From Listeria cossartiae subsp. cayugensis (GTDB lineage: Bacteria > Bacillota > Bacilli > Lactobacillales > Listeriaceae), in the NCBI RefSeq assembly GCF_014229095.1, contig NZ_JAARZC010000003.1, positions 310,001-374,000 on the forward strand: 64,000 nucleotides of DNA, given 5' to 3'. Shown piece after piece: positions 28,111-37,142 of this stretch. A program made the position numbers and the translations under genes. Numbering within the stretch: position 1 is the first letter of the stretch; the number at the start of each line of letters is the position of its first letter. A model generated the notes under the pieces. It was not told the origin of the DNA and did no database searches. It was given only the letters and a program-made list of their open reading frames with translations.

Positions 28111-28668
28111 ATGAATTATAAAGTAGTATTATCGATGTTACTGGTTGCCATGATAGTTCTAGTAGGCTGTGGGCAAACAAGTAGCAATGTAGAAATTGAA
28201 CAAAAAGAAAGTTCCAAAAAGAATACTGTCCAAGTAATAACGCCACCAGTGCTCATAAAGGATGGGGTAACACAGGAAGGCGACCAAAAAGCAATAGAAG
28301 ATGCACAAAAATTCGTTACAGAAAAGAGCACTACCGCAGAGGGCGAATTGGGAATGAATGTAGTTGAAATAGTGAGTATTGACGGAGGAAAACCTTCAAA
28401 ATATGCTTTTTTTCAAGTTCTAGAAAATCGATCAAATAATGAACTATCAAATGTTGAAATGTATTTTACAATTACCAATAAATTGACCCAAAATGTAATT
28501 TATAACAATGAACGAGTGTTTCTTTCTAAAGAAGACTATGGCGTAGTGAAACCAAATGAGGCAGTGCCATTTAAAGTAGCAATTCCAGATGAAGAAGGGA
28601 TAACTAAAGGAATAACTCCCAAAGATTATACATTCGAATGGGAAGTTACTAATGCGGATATCAAATAA
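28111..28668 (+). CDS. Lipoprotein with Ig-like domain, candidate immunity protein
   Basis: A 185-aa lipoprotein: lipobox VLVGCGQ (cysteine about residue 20), Ser/Lys linker, and an Ig-like domain (about 85-183) with the signature GVVKPNEAVPFKVAIP, related in pattern to the lipoproteins at 22975 and 26343. It follows the orphan effector by 16 bases behind GAGGAGGAG, so it may be that effector's immunity partner. Function is inferred from context. Confidence 0.7.
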   Translation: MNYKVVLSMLLVAMIVLVGCGQTSSNVEIEQKESSKKNTVQVITPPVLIKDGVTQEGDQKAIEDAQKFVTEKSTTAEGELGMNVVEIVSIDGGKPSKYAFFQVLENRSNNELSNVEMYFTITNKLTQNVIYNNERVFLSKEDYGVVKPNEAVPFKVAIPDEEGITKGITPKDYTFEWEVTNADIK

Positions 28669-28700
28669 TTAGTAGATTAAGTTAAAAATATAGTTTATAA

Positions 28701-28840
28701 GAGTGTTTTAGGGAAATTGAAGAAGATGATGTTCTCAATCCTAATCAAGCTATCCCATTTAAAATAACGAAATATTACACCTGGAATAACAAATTCAAAA
28801 ATGAAAGAATAATCATTTACAGAATAAGAAAGGAGCTATA
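28701..28840 (+). pseudogene. Remnant of a lipoprotein C-terminus
   Basis: Read in frame from 28701 this encodes ECFREIEEDDVLNPNQAIPF followed by KITKYYTW, closely matching the end of the lipoprotein just upstream (VFLSKEDYGVVKPNEAVPFKV). There is no start or signal peptide. It is the 3' end of another member of the same family, left by deletion or recombination. Confidence 0.65.
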
Positions 28841-29296
28841 ATGAAACTAAATTGGCCAAAATACATGTATGAAGATGCGGATATAAAAGCACAATTTTTA
28901 ACAAAGGAAAATCAAGCTGTTTTACAAGAATACGAGCAGAATGTTAACGCAATCCAGTTGGAATTGCAAGAAAAGATTATGTTAGTTAAGGGACCAGTCT
29001 ATATTAAAGATGAGTTTATAGATCAAACCATAATTCTTTTAAATAACAGTACAACTAGTATAGCTGATGTTCAATTAGAAATAGAACTAACGCTTCATAC
29101 CGGTGAAAGTTTAGAAGGAAAGTTCTTATTACAAACAGAAAAATATGGAGAAATTTTGCCTAATGAAGGAATTGTAGAATTTTGTCGTTTTCCTAATAAC
29201 AGTAAATTAGCTGAAATGACTTTGAAAAGTACGGAATATGAAGTTAAGTCAGAACTAACTTATACTAATTTATTAGCGGAAGATGGGGAGGGGTAA
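28841..29296 (+). CDS. Ig-like domain protein without signal peptide, lipoprotein-family relative
   Basis: A 151-aa protein starting behind AAAGGAGCT. The body (about 45-145: TIILLNNSTTSIADVQLEIELT, LEGKFLLQTEKYGEILPNEGI) has the same pattern as the mature domains of the nearby lipoproteins, but the N-terminus (MKLNWPKYMYEDADIK) is neither a signal peptide nor a lipobox. It is either a cytoplasmic variant or a gene that lost its export signal. It ends two bases before the next gene and is probably coupled to it. Confidence 0.65.
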   Translation: MKLNWPKYMYEDADIKAQFLTKENQAVLQEYEQNVNAIQLELQEKIMLVKGPVYIKDEFIDQTIILLNNSTTSIADVQLEIELTLHTGESLEGKFLLQTEKYGEILPNEGIVEFCRFPNNSKLAEMTLKSTEYEVKSELTYTNLLAEDGEG

Positions 29297-29298
29297 GC

Positions 29299-29724
29299 GT
29301 GCGGGTTTTAGGAGGAATAATAACAATCGTGGAAGGCATATTGCTGGCTATTGTATTTGGTAAGTCTATGAATGACGGGATAACAAGAGATATGGATAGC
29401 GTTGTGACGTGGATTGTGTTTTTAGGAATTATATTAGTTGTTACAGGAATAATAGGACTGATGAGTAGAAAAAAAATAATAGCAGTGTGCTGGTTTATAG
29501 TAGGTGGGATATTGTTAGTTTTACCAGGTGCGGCTTCAAATCAGTTGTATATAATTCAAATTCCATTTTTTATTTCGATGATGAGTATTTTAGCGGGAAT
29601 TTTATTTTTGATTAGTTTAAGTAATGAAAAAAGAAGAGATGAAATTAGATGGAAAGCGCCAACAGAAGTAGAAACTCAACAAAACTCGGCGGAATACTTT
29701 AAGCGGATTTCAAAAGGTGAGTGA
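29299..29724 (+). CDS. Small four-segment membrane protein
   Basis: A 141-aa protein with four hydrophobic segments (about 3-21, 34-54, 61-80, 87-108) and a charged C-terminal tail. It starts at GTG 29299 behind GGGGAGGGG, directly after the preceding gene. No family recognised. A decayed copy of part of it lies at 29830-30036. The context suggests a membrane immunity protein. Confidence 0.65.
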   Translation: MRVLGGIITIVEGILLAIVFGKSMNDGITRDMDSVVTWIVFLGIILVVTGIIGLMSRKKIIAVCWFIVGGILLVLPGAASNQLYIIQIPFFISMMSILAGILFLISLSNEKRRDEIRWKAPTEVETQQNSAEYFKRISKGE

Positions 29725-29829
29725 AAAATGTTTGGAGAGGTAGTTTTGCCATTATTTTAAAGAGGATCTTGTGACAAATTGTACAATTTAAAATGTGAGG
29801 TAATATTGCTTTTTATTGTATAGAAAGAA

Positions 29830-30036
29830 ATGCTGGAGAACCTGAGAATCCGAAAAGTAAAAACGGAAGTAGATAAAAAATTGATAAGCATTCTTGGGAG
29901 AAAAATCAACGCTAAAATCACAAGCGACATGGACGGTATTGTCGCGAGAATTGTGTTTTTAAGCATCATAAGTTATTGCGGGAACAAGGGACTGGCAAGA
30001 TTGTACAACAAATTCCAAAGAGAGAATAAAAACTAA
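29830..30036 (+). pseudogene. Decayed partial copy of the membrane-protein gene at 29299
   Basis: The frame encodes GRKINAKITSDMDGIVARI then VFLSII, against GKSMNDGITRDMDSVVTWI then VFLGII in the upstream gene. Base-level similarity is also visible (both read GACATGGA or GATATGGA, then TTGTGTTTTTA). After about 30 matching residues the frame is unrelated and stops. There is no binding site. It is a fragment of a second copy of the module. The flanks 29725-29829 and 30037-30150 hold no gene. Confidence 0.7.
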
Positions 30037-30051
30037 TTATGTGCGGGAACA

Positions 30052-30087
30052 AGTAGTCTAAGATGAGTGCGAGAATCTTAGGCTACT
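30052..30087 (+). repeat. Repeated hairpin element, copy 2
   Basis: TAGTCTAAGAT (30054-30064) pairs with ATCTTAGGCTA (30075-30085); arms extend to AAGTAG/CTACTT. Same arms as copy 1 at 26111-26141. It lies 64 bases before the DUF1672-like lipoprotein gene. Confidence 0.6.
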
Positions 30088-30150
30088 TAGCGTTCATCAA
30101 GAGTTATGGTTTATTCAATACTACAATATAGAACATAGACAGGAGACAAA

Positions 30151-31020
30151 ATGAAAAAAATCATCCTAAGTTTATCAGCAACCTTATTCTTACTATCCGG
30201 ATGTTTCAATATGAATGAGCAAACAGCGGAAGAAAAAGCCCAAAAAGGAACCACGCCTGTGCAAGATTATGTAGGGCAAGGGTTTTCATTTGTTGACGGG
30301 AATAAATCGGCAGAACGAGTGAAACAGAATGAAGAAGAGATTAAACAAAAAGCCATAGAATATGTGAAGACTAAATATAAAACAAATGTAAAAGTAAATA
30401 ATGTGGTACCGGCTCGAAATGCAGCGATTGTTATGGTGGAATGCGAGGAGCTTATTCAATTTCATACTTCGGTCATAGTGGGGGAATCGATTAATAAAAA
30501 GGGTGAATGGTCTGCGAGGAGTAGTAATGGAGAGGTAGAGCAAGCAATTGTCAGTGGTTTATATGCCAAAGCTTATGAAACAGAATTCCGTAATTTAGAT
30601 ACGTTCACTGAGAAATTAGCTAAAGAAAATAACTTATTGGGATTGAGAGATGAAGCAATTGAAAAAACATCATCTTCAGGATATACAAGTAATCACTACT
30701 TTATTGCAGCATCATCATTAAGTTTTCCAAGTGTTTATCAAGCATATATAGAAAATCAAAGAATTGCCACAGATGAATTAAAATTATTATTTGCAAAAGA
30801 TGATCCGGAGGGAAACATTTTATCAATCCCAATGGAATTTTATTCTAAAGAAGATAAACTCCCTGAGCAAAAGATAGCAGATAACTTGGCAGAGAGACTT
30901 AAACAAGAAAACGGATTACCTAAGGGAAACTATATGCTTACAGTATATAAAAATCTTATTCTTAATCGAGTAGGCTTGCCAGATGGTGAAAATGTGGACG
31001 TAGATAACATAATTAAATGA
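30151..31020 (+). CDS. DUF1672-like lipoprotein
   Basis: A 289-aa lipoprotein: lipobox LLSGCFN (cysteine about residue 19), then TPVQDYVGQGFSF, which I recall as typical of DUF1672 lipoproteins of Listeria and Staphylococcus, and a mixed alpha/beta body ending GLPDGENVDVDNIIK. Its role is unknown. It is the last gene of the type VII cargo region. GACAGGAGAC precedes the ATG. A relic of its 5' part lies at 27011-27130, so at least two copies once existed here. Confidence 0.7.
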   Translation: MKKIILSLSATLFLLSGCFNMNEQTAEEKAQKGTTPVQDYVGQGFSFVDGNKSAERVKQNEEEIKQKAIEYVKTKYKTNVKVNNVVPARNAAIVMVECEELIQFHTSVIVGESINKKGEWSARSSNGEVEQAIVSGLYAKAYETEFRNLDTFTEKLAKENNLLGLRDEAIEKTSSSGYTSNHYFIAASSLSFPSVYQAYIENQRIATDELKLLFAKDDPEGNILSIPMEFYSKEDKLPEQKIADNLAERLKQENGLPKGNYMLTVYKNLILNRVGLPDGENVDVDNIIK

Positions 31021-31146
31021 AATCACGAACGACAAGAATATCCTCAAACCTGTCTTGCTTTAAAAACATCCATGTTAATTTTCCTGGTACCCTCAATCCC
31101 CTCACCTGCTATACTAACTCCATCCTAACAAATGGAGTTGAAACCA

Positions 31147-31920
31147 ATGACAAAAAACTTTAATAAATTAAAATCCCTACACGAACTACCCACCCCACTA
31201 ATCCTCTACAACTGCTGGGACGTCGCATCTGCCAAAGCTATCCAACAAGGCGGAGCACCAGTAATAGCGACAAGCAGTTATGCAATTGCAGAATCACTTG
31301 GCGTAGTGGACGGGGAGCATTTAACTTTTGATGAGATGCTCCTCGTTATCACGCGTATCGCTCTGAATGTGAGTCTACCGCTGACGGTGGATATTGAAAG
31401 TGGTTATGCCAATGATTTGGAGGAACTGGCTCAGAATATTGAGCGGTTACTGACGATTGGGGTTTGCGGTGTGAACTTGGAAGATCAGCTGATTGGCTCT
31501 GCAAATCCTATGCTATGCAGTGTGGAGGAGCAATGTGATAAAATCAAGACAATCAAAGAAACGGCGGCGAAAATGAGTACGGATATTTTTGTCAATGCGC
31601 GGACAGATGTCTTTTTCCAAGGGCGCGAAGAAACGGAAGACTTGACGGGAGAAGCGATTAACAGGGCGGAGGCATACAAAGAGGCTGGGGCGGATGCTAT
31701 TTTCATTCCAGGGCTGTTATCGCCAAAATTAATTCGTGCTTTTGTAGAAAAATCACCACTTCCCGTTAACGTCATGATGATGGATGGGATGCTCTCAAGC
31801 GCAGAATTACAAGAAATGGGTGTAAAAAGAATCAGCTATGGACCGTTTAGCTTTTTTCGGGCCAATTTAGCGATTCAGCAGGAAGTAGAGCGGATTTTTG
31901 CGGGAGGGGAAGCCTTGTGA
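31147..31920 (+). CDS. Isocitrate lyase/PEP mutase family enzyme
   Basis: A 257-aa TIM-barrel enzyme of the PEP mutase/isocitrate lyase superfamily, cytoplasmic. Visible features are YNCWDVASAKAIQQGG at the N-terminus, the metal-site-like DIESGYAND segment, the loop GVNLEDQL and NARTDVFF. Members cleave or rearrange C-C or C-P bonds; the substrate here cannot be told. The start is the ATG at 31147, nine bases after TGGAGTTGA, rather than the ATG at 31132 inside that site. It overlaps the Ada-like gene by four bases. Confidence 0.85.
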   Translation: MTKNFNKLKSLHELPTPLILYNCWDVASAKAIQQGGAPVIATSSYAIAESLGVVDGEHLTFDEMLLVITRIALNVSLPLTVDIESGYANDLEELAQNIERLLTIGVCGVNLEDQLIGSANPMLCSVEEQCDKIKTIKETAAKMSTDIFVNARTDVFFQGREETEDLTGEAINRAEAYKEAGADAIFIPGLLSPKLIRAFVEKSPLPVNVMMMDGMLSSAELQEMGVKRISYGPFSFFRANLAIQQEVERIFAGGEAL

Positions 31921-32969
31921 TAACGAATCAGCGGGATATTGATAAATATTATGATATGTTAGTGGAGAAAAATTCGAATTATGAAGGGGTCTTTTTTGTT
32001 GGGGTGAAAACGACGGGGATACTTTGTCGCCCAACGTGTCCAGCGAAGAAGCCTTTGAAAGAAAATTGTGAGTTTTTTAGTACGGCTAAGGAGGCGCTAC
32101 TTGCATCTTACCGGCCTTGTAAGCGATGTGAACCTCTTTCCAATCCGACGAAAATGTCTCCTGCTGTGAAGTTGCTTGTTGATGCAATTGAGAAAGATCC
32201 GGAGAAAAAGTGGACCGATAAAGATTTTGATGAATTATCAATAAGTGCTAATACGGCGCGGCGCCAGTTTAAGAAGCAATTTGGGATGACTTTTATTGAG
32301 TATGCGCGGTCGCGGCGGCTCGGTCTTGCTTTTAAGCATATTCGGAATGGTGATTCGATTATTAATGCGCAAATTGATAGTGGTTATGAGTCTGGGAACG
32401 GGTTTCGGGATGCTTTTTCGAAAACGATGGGGAATGTACCGCATAAATCAAAAGATATCACTATTCTGCATTCTGCTTGGCTTGAAACTAAACTTGGCTC
32501 GATGCTCGCGATTTCCGACGATGATAGTTTACTTCTTTTAGAATTTGTTGATCGAAAAGGACTTGAAACAGAAATTAAAAAATTACGAATGCGCTTAAAC
32601 GCAGCTATCACACCTGAAAAAACGGCTGTAATTAAACAAATTGAAGAAGAACTAGCGCTATATTTTAATGGCGAGTTAGTTGATTTTCAAACACCAATTC
32701 GCTGCATTGGCTCGGATTTTCAGCAAAGTGTCTGGGATGAGCTGCGTCGAATTCCAATAGGCGAGACGATTTCTTACAAAGGTCTGGCGGAAAAATTAGG
32801 GCGGCCAACCGCAAGTCGAGCTGTAGCAAGAGCAAACGGCACCAACCAATTATCGCTTATCGTCCCATGTCACCGTGTGATCAATACTAACGGAGCATTA
32901 GGCGGCTACGGTGGCGGCTTGGCACGCAAAGAATGGCTTATTAAACATGAAAAGATGGTTCCAAAGTAA
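31917..32969 (+). CDS. ada: Ada-type bifunctional DNA alkyl transferase and regulator
   Basis: A 350-aa three-part protein. The Ada zinc domain has Cys37, Cys41, Cys68 and Cys71 (GILCRPTC and RPCKRC), taking methyl groups from DNA phosphotriesters. An AraC-type helix-turn-helix region (about 80-175) follows. The C-terminal O6-alkylguanine transferase domain has active Cys318 in PCHRV. In Ada, methylation of the zinc site turns the protein into an activator of alkylation repair genes. It starts at GTG 31917, overlapping the upstream gene, so the two are co-translated. A terminator overlaps its end. Confidence 0.93.
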   Translation: MITNQRDIDKYYDMLVEKNSNYEGVFFVGVKTTGILCRPTCPAKKPLKENCEFFSTAKEALLASYRPCKRCEPLSNPTKMSPAVKLLVDAIEKDPEKKWTDKDFDELSISANTARRQFKKQFGMTFIEYARSRRLGLAFKHIRNGDSIINAQIDSGYESGNGFRDAFSKTMGNVPHKSKDITILHSAWLETKLGSMLAISDDDSLLLLEFVDRKGLETEIKKLRMRLNAAITPEKTAVIKQIEEELALYFNGELVDFQTPIRCIGSDFQQSVWDELRRIPIGETISYKGLAEKLGRPTASRAVARANGTNQLSLIVPCHRVINTNGALGGYGGGLARKEWLIKHEKMVPK

Positions 32970-32987
32970 CGCGGAACCATCTTTTTT
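32954..32987 (+). terminator. Terminator overlapping the end of ada
   Basis: GATGGTTCC (32954-32962) pairs with GGAACCATC (32973-32981), followed by six T. The stop codon lies in the loop. The convergent pentapeptide gene ends just beyond it. Confidence 0.85.
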
Positions 32988-32990
32988 CTA

Positions 32991-33629
32991 TTATTTCACC
33001 CGAATCCCAAACAACGGCATCAAGGCAGGCGCTTGAGAAAAATCAATGCTCACACCTTTTAAATCTTGCGGCATCGCAGTGATAGACTCAAAAATACAAG
33101 TACTAAGATCAACCCCACTAAGAGCACAATTCAAAAACTGCGCCTTATTCAAATCAAGCCGTTCCAAATACGTATCAACTAGCTGCGCACCACTAAAATC
33201 ACTATTCGTATATGCGCCGGCTTCAAACGCGACCCATTTCAAATTGGCATAACGAAAGGCAACATAATCCGCGTAACAATCAACAAAAGTACAATTTCTA
33301 AGCGTAGCATCGCTGAAATTCACGCCAATTAATTTACAATTTTCAAAACGAACCCGGTGAATAACCGCACCCATCAAATCTAAATTCGATAAATCGCAAT
33401 TTTTAAAAACAACATCAGTCAAATTCGCGCTTACAAGAGAAACCGAATCGAACACACACCCATCAAAAATAATTGTTTCTAAATGAAAATGTTCGAAAAT
33501 TTCCCCAGTAAGCGTCGTTTTTCTAAAAATCTGCTCACTAACTTCACCAACATCTTCAATAAAATATGTATCATTTGGATAAACCGTCAAATCCTCATCA
33601 GGAATCCGCGGCGCAGTAATTTTTTTCAT
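32991..33629 (-). CDS. Pentapeptide repeat protein
   Basis: A 212-aa minus-strand protein made largely of pentapeptide repeats of the A(D/N)LXX type (for example LVSANLTDVVFKNCDLSNLD, about residues 60-185), predicted to form a square beta-helix. Some such proteins shield DNA gyrase, but most have no known role, and nothing here points to quinolone protection. It converges with ada and is divergent from the dehydrogenase gene. No signal peptide, so cytoplasmic. Confidence 0.88.
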   Translation of the reverse strand: MKKITAPRIPDEDLTVYPNDTYFIEDVGEVSEQIFRKTTLTGEIFEHFHLETIIFDGCVFDSVSLVSANLTDVVFKNCDLSNLDLMGAVIHRVRFENCKLIGVNFSDATLRNCTFVDCYADYVAFRYANLKWVAFEAGAYTNSDFSGAQLVDTYLERLDLNKAQFLNCALSGVDLSTCIFESITAMPQDLKGVSIDFSQAPALMPLFGIRVK

Positions 33630-33759
33630 TATTTGGACCTCACTTCCGCTTTCATTATACCGTATTTTGTCAGGAAATGGAGCGGAAAATCGTTTACCTT
33701 TCGTAAAAAACGGATTACAATGAATTTAGAATGAAAATGGCACTGGAGGAGTGAGCGAG

Positions 33760-34716
33760 ATGACAGCGAGCGTGTTTGTAGCAGGAAAATTACTACCAGA
33801 AACGATGGAAACTCTTGGGAAATGGGATGTTAACGCCTATACGGGTGAAGAAAATATTATAGAAGATGAGCTGTTAAAAAATACAGCCGAAGTGGACGCA
33901 ATCATATGCCCACTTTCTTCACCAATCACAGCAAAAGTATTAGAATCAGCAAAAAATCTAAAAATCGTGGCAAATATTGGCGCGGGTTTTGATAATATCG
34001 ATGTGAAAAAAGCGCAGGAGTTGGGCATTGCGGTGACGAATACACCAGATGTATCAACGGAAGCGACGGCTGAACTGACGCTGGGATTGATTTTGGACGT
34101 AGCACGGAGAATTTCAGAAGGCGACCGATTATGCCGCGAAACCCCCGAGCAATTTAAAGGTTGGGCGCCAACGTTCTTTTTAGGAACAGAGTTAAGCGGA
34201 AAAACGCTTGGAATCATTGGTTTAGGAAGAATTGGTCAGGCGGTCGCGAAACGTGCCACTGCTTTTGGAATGAAAATTATTTATTCAGGGCACAATCCGA
34301 AAGAAGCTGCAAAAGAGTGGAACGCTGAGTTTGTGAGCCAAGAAGAACTATTGCAGCGGAGCGATGTCGTGACGATCCACGCGGCATATAATCCAAGCTT
34401 GAAACATTTATTGAACGAAACAACCTTAAAAACAATGAAGTCAAGTGCATTTTTGATTAATGCTGCCCGTGGTCCTGTTGTGGAGGAAGCGGCACTAATT
34501 CATGCGTTAAAAACAGGTGTTATTGCTGGCGCCGCACTTGATGTCTTTGAGTTCGAACCAAAAATTGGCGCAGAGCTAGGCAAGCTAGATAATGTCGTTT
34601 TAACACCACACATCGGCAACGCAACCGTGGAAACCCGTACAGAAATGGGCAAAATCGCTATCGCCAATGTGGAAGCAGTTTTGGCAGGCGGAGAACCGTT
34701 ACATTCCGTGTATTGA
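33760..34716 (+). CDS. D-isomer-specific 2-hydroxyacid dehydrogenase
   Basis: A 318-aa NAD(P)-dependent dehydrogenase. The substrate domain flanks a Rossmann domain with LGIIGLGRIGQAVAKR (about residues 149-164). The catalytic Arg lies in NAARGPVVEE, the Glu follows in VFEFEP and the His in TPHIGN. It is often annotated as phosphoglycerate or glyoxylate/hydroxypyruvate reductase; at 318 aa it lacks the regulatory ACT domain of serine-pathway SerA, so the substrate is uncertain. ATG at 33760 follows TGGAGGA by nine bases and is preferred to the GTG at 33751. Confidence 0.9.
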   Translation: MTASVFVAGKLLPETMETLGKWDVNAYTGEENIIEDELLKNTAEVDAIICPLSSPITAKVLESAKNLKIVANIGAGFDNIDVKKAQELGIAVTNTPDVSTEATAELTLGLILDVARRISEGDRLCRETPEQFKGWAPTFFLGTELSGKTLGIIGLGRIGQAVAKRATAFGMKIIYSGHNPKEAAKEWNAEFVSQEELLQRSDVVTIHAAYNPSLKHLLNETTLKTMKSSAFLINAARGPVVEEAALIHALKTGVIAGAALDVFEFEPKIGAELGKLDNVVLTPHIGNATVETRTEMGKIAIANVEAVLAGGEPLHSVY

Positions 34717-34729
34717 TACGGATAAATAT

Positions 34730-34759
34730 AGCCATGGCGAGTTGCTGTGGCTGTGTTTT
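34730..34759 (+). terminator. Terminator after the dehydrogenase gene
   Basis: AGCCATGGC (34730-34738) pairs fully with GCTGTGGCT (34744-34752, two G-U pairs), followed by GTGTTTTCC. The T-run is imperfect. Confidence 0.5.
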
Positions 34760-34802
34760 CCGCTAAATTATGGTATAATATTTTTTGTCGGAATACGACA
34801 TC

Positions 34803-34875
<73 letters not shown>

Positions 34876-34883
34876 TAAAAAAC

Positions 34884-34926
34884 AAACACCAGTGACTGTT
34901 AAAGTCGTTGGTGTTTTGTCGTTTTT
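34884..34926 (+). terminator. tRNA-Lys terminator
   Basis: AAACACCAGTGACT (34884-34897) pairs with AGTCGTTGGTGTTT (34903-34916), followed by TTGTCGTTTTT. The following 34927-35061 holds the binding site of the LXG gene and nothing else evident. Confidence 0.85.
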
Positions 34927-35061
34927 ATAGCTGGAATGTTAATTATTTAAATAATCAGTCGCTTTCTTTTTAAAATTTTATCAATTACATAGTACATATG
35001 ATGAAAAATGAATATAGTCCATATTAAATCAACTACATGATATACAAAAGGAGTTGCTACA

Positions 35062-36681
35062 GTGAGTCGAATTGACATCGGAGAAATACAAGCCTTTGTG
35101 TTTCAATTGCGCACAGCTAATGAATCAGGAAGAAAAACCATCCAATCTATCAAAACGGCCGTGACAAAGTATGTGGGAGATAATAGTTTAAAAGGAAAAG
35201 CAGTTGATGCATCGAAAAATTATTATCAAATGACTTATTTCCCTCTCTGTGATGCAATAATCGAAGCCATGGACGAAAGTGAAGAAAGATTGCAGCAGTA
35301 TATCCAAGATTTCCATGCTCAAGTCGATAGTTCACCAGATGCCAAAATCGATGCGGACGGTTTATATGAACTGGGTAAAATGATTGACCGAATAGAAAGC
35401 AAAAAAGAAGCTTTAGCACAGCGAATGAATAGTGGAACAGAAGGACAAATGCAGAATTACCGTTCCCAGTTAGCTATTGCCTATAAACAGGAAAACATTC
35501 TCGAGAAATATTTGTCATTTGAACAAAGCCACGCTAGCTTTTTTGACCATTTGATTGATTTAGTTCAAGCCGTTCAGCAGACCATCCGCGAACTCCAGTC
35601 TAATATCCAGTTCAATAGCCAAACAGGCACTTACGATCTAAGTAAGCTGAATCAAGCTACAGTGAGCCGCATGCAACAAGCATTAAATAAAGCACGAGGA
35701 ATAAAAGAAGATATTATAAAAGAACTACAAGACTACACAGTGCTTGCAGTGGTATATTTAGATAGTAATGGAAAAGAACAAGTCATGTGGTTATTAGAGC
35801 GAGATGGCTTGGGAGTGGAGAATGCCGAACTTAAAGCTTATTTAGAAAAAAACGGAAAATATCTTAACCCAGAAGATTATTCGATTATTACTAATGAAGA
35901 CTTGAATAAGAAAATCAATAAAGCTTGGCGAGATGGTGTTTATTATCTTAATGGTAATAAGTATGATGGCTTAACAGGTGGCGTTTTATCTACCTCAGCA
36001 TATGTTGAAGCTGGGAAAGGATATATAGATAAGAGTGGGTTAGCGGATGTTGTGCTGGGGCTTGGGTTGAGTACGGCTGCGATACGCTATAAACAACCAA
36101 AAGCAAATAGGTCATCAATATTTGGAGATATGAGTGTTTCTGATGTAACGAGATATGAAAAATTCTGGGATGATGTAGCTGCGGGCAAGAGTGTAGAAGC
36201 AAGACTTGGTTATGAAGATTGGCGCAGTCTATTAAAGCCAATTGGTAAAAAGTCTTATGTATTTAATGCATATGAATCGGATCCAGCGAAGAAGATACTT
36301 GGACCAGGTAAAAACTCTCATCCGAAAGAATGGGACCAAACTATTGAAAATTTTATAAATAACGAGGTTGAAGTAGTAATAAAGAATAATGGGACTATGG
36401 GATATGCCCCTAAAACTGATTTTAGAAAGCCTCAAGTAAATATAGATGCAAAATCTTCTTATAGCGCTTTGATGCATGAAGAACAACATTACATAGATGA
36501 TTTAGCAAATGGATTCCCAGGAGCAAAATTCAATTTCCAAACAAAGAATCGTCTAAAATTAGAATTTAATGCTTACATGAGGGAAATTAAAATAGCGGAA
36601 AAAATGGGGAATAAAAAGTTAGCAAACCAGTTATTTGAAAATTATATTAAAGAACGGAACCAAATTATTTTTGGATTTTGA
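35062..36681 (+). CDS. LXG-type type VII effector with HExxH C-terminal domain
   Basis: A 539-aa protein. Residues 1 to about 200 form the helical LXG-type export module (opening MSRIDIGEIQAFVFQL). A linker to about 330 contains a Gly-rich bend. The C-terminal toxin region (about 345-539) has H472-E473-E474-Q475-H476 and, 25 residues later, Glu501 in KLEFNAY, fitting a zinc metallopeptidase (gluzincin-like) site. It would be exported by the EssC system 14-24 kb upstream and act on a neighbouring cell; the target is unknown. GTG start at 35062 behind AAAAGGAG. Its C-terminal half is more AT-rich than its start. A candidate immunity gene follows by 12 bases. Confidence 0.8.
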   Translation: MSRIDIGEIQAFVFQLRTANESGRKTIQSIKTAVTKYVGDNSLKGKAVDASKNYYQMTYFPLCDAIIEAMDESEERLQQYIQDFHAQVDSSPDAKIDADGLYELGKMIDRIESKKEALAQRMNSGTEGQMQNYRSQLAIAYKQENILEKYLSFEQSHASFFDHLIDLVQAVQQTIRELQSNIQFNSQTGTYDLSKLNQATVSRMQQALNKARGIKEDIIKELQDYTVLAVVYLDSNGKEQVMWLLERDGLGVENAELKAYLEKNGKYLNPEDYSIITNEDLNKKINKAWRDGVYYLNGNKYDGLTGGVLSTSAYVEAGKGYIDKSGLADVVLGLGLSTAAIRYKQPKANRSSIFGDMSVSDVTRYEKFWDDVAAGKSVEARLGYEDWRSLLKPIGKKSYVFNAYESDPAKKILGPGKNSHPKEWDQTIENFINNEVEVVIKNNGTMGYAPKTDFRKPQVNIDAKSSYSALMHEEQHYIDDLANGFPGAKFNFQTKNRLKLEFNAYMREIKIAEKMGNKKLANQLFENYIKERNQIIFGF

Positions 36682-36693
36682 GGAGGATTTTAA

Positions 36694-37017
36694 TTGGAAA
36701 GTGCTATGAAAATTGAGCGGAAACTACGAGAAGGCAATTATGAGGAAGCGGATTTATTAAGATATTTAAGTCATAATAGTATAACGGTCGTGTATAATAC
36801 GCTTCATGAAATTGCCTATAAAAAAATAAAGACAAATGGAATTATAATGAAAGTAACTGAAATCGCGTCAAGCAAGAATGAAATATCATCTAAAGGTTTA
36901 GGAGTTTTAACAATGAGAATAGTAGCAATCGCTACATTAAATGAACTTAATTTAAATACGTTTTATAACTCTTTAGATGAAGATGAGAAAAAATTAGCTG
37001 AAGGTGTCTTTTCATGA
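36694..37017 (+). CDS. Candidate immunity protein for the LXG metallopeptidase-like toxin
   Basis: A 107-aa soluble helical protein without a signal peptide. It starts at TTG 36694, seven bases after GAGGAGG; the ATG at 36706 is too far from that site. No family recognised. Position directly after the toxin gene, small size and cytoplasmic prediction are the only grounds for the immunity call. The next gene is broken. Confidence 0.6.
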   Translation: MESAMKIERKLREGNYEEADLLRYLSHNSITVVYNTLHEIAYKKIKTNGIIMKVTEIASSKNEISSKGLGVLTMRIVAIATLNELNLNTFYNSLDEDEKKLAEGVFS

Positions 37018-37142
37018 GAGAAGTAGACTGAGTGAACTACACGCAAAAGAATATAAAACTTTTTTCAGAGGTTAGGATATTGATATTGCTGGGCTGATAT
37101 AGGTTGCAGAAAGATTCAAACACAAAGATGAGGAAAAAGCTT

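Noticed and set aside
33837-34217. 126-codon minus-strand frame in the dehydrogenase gene
   Set aside because: Antisense shadow of a clearly recognised Rossmann enzyme.
36232-36489. Minus-strand frame within the LXG effector C-terminus
   Set aside because: Low-complexity antisense frame over AT-rich coding DNA, no binding site.
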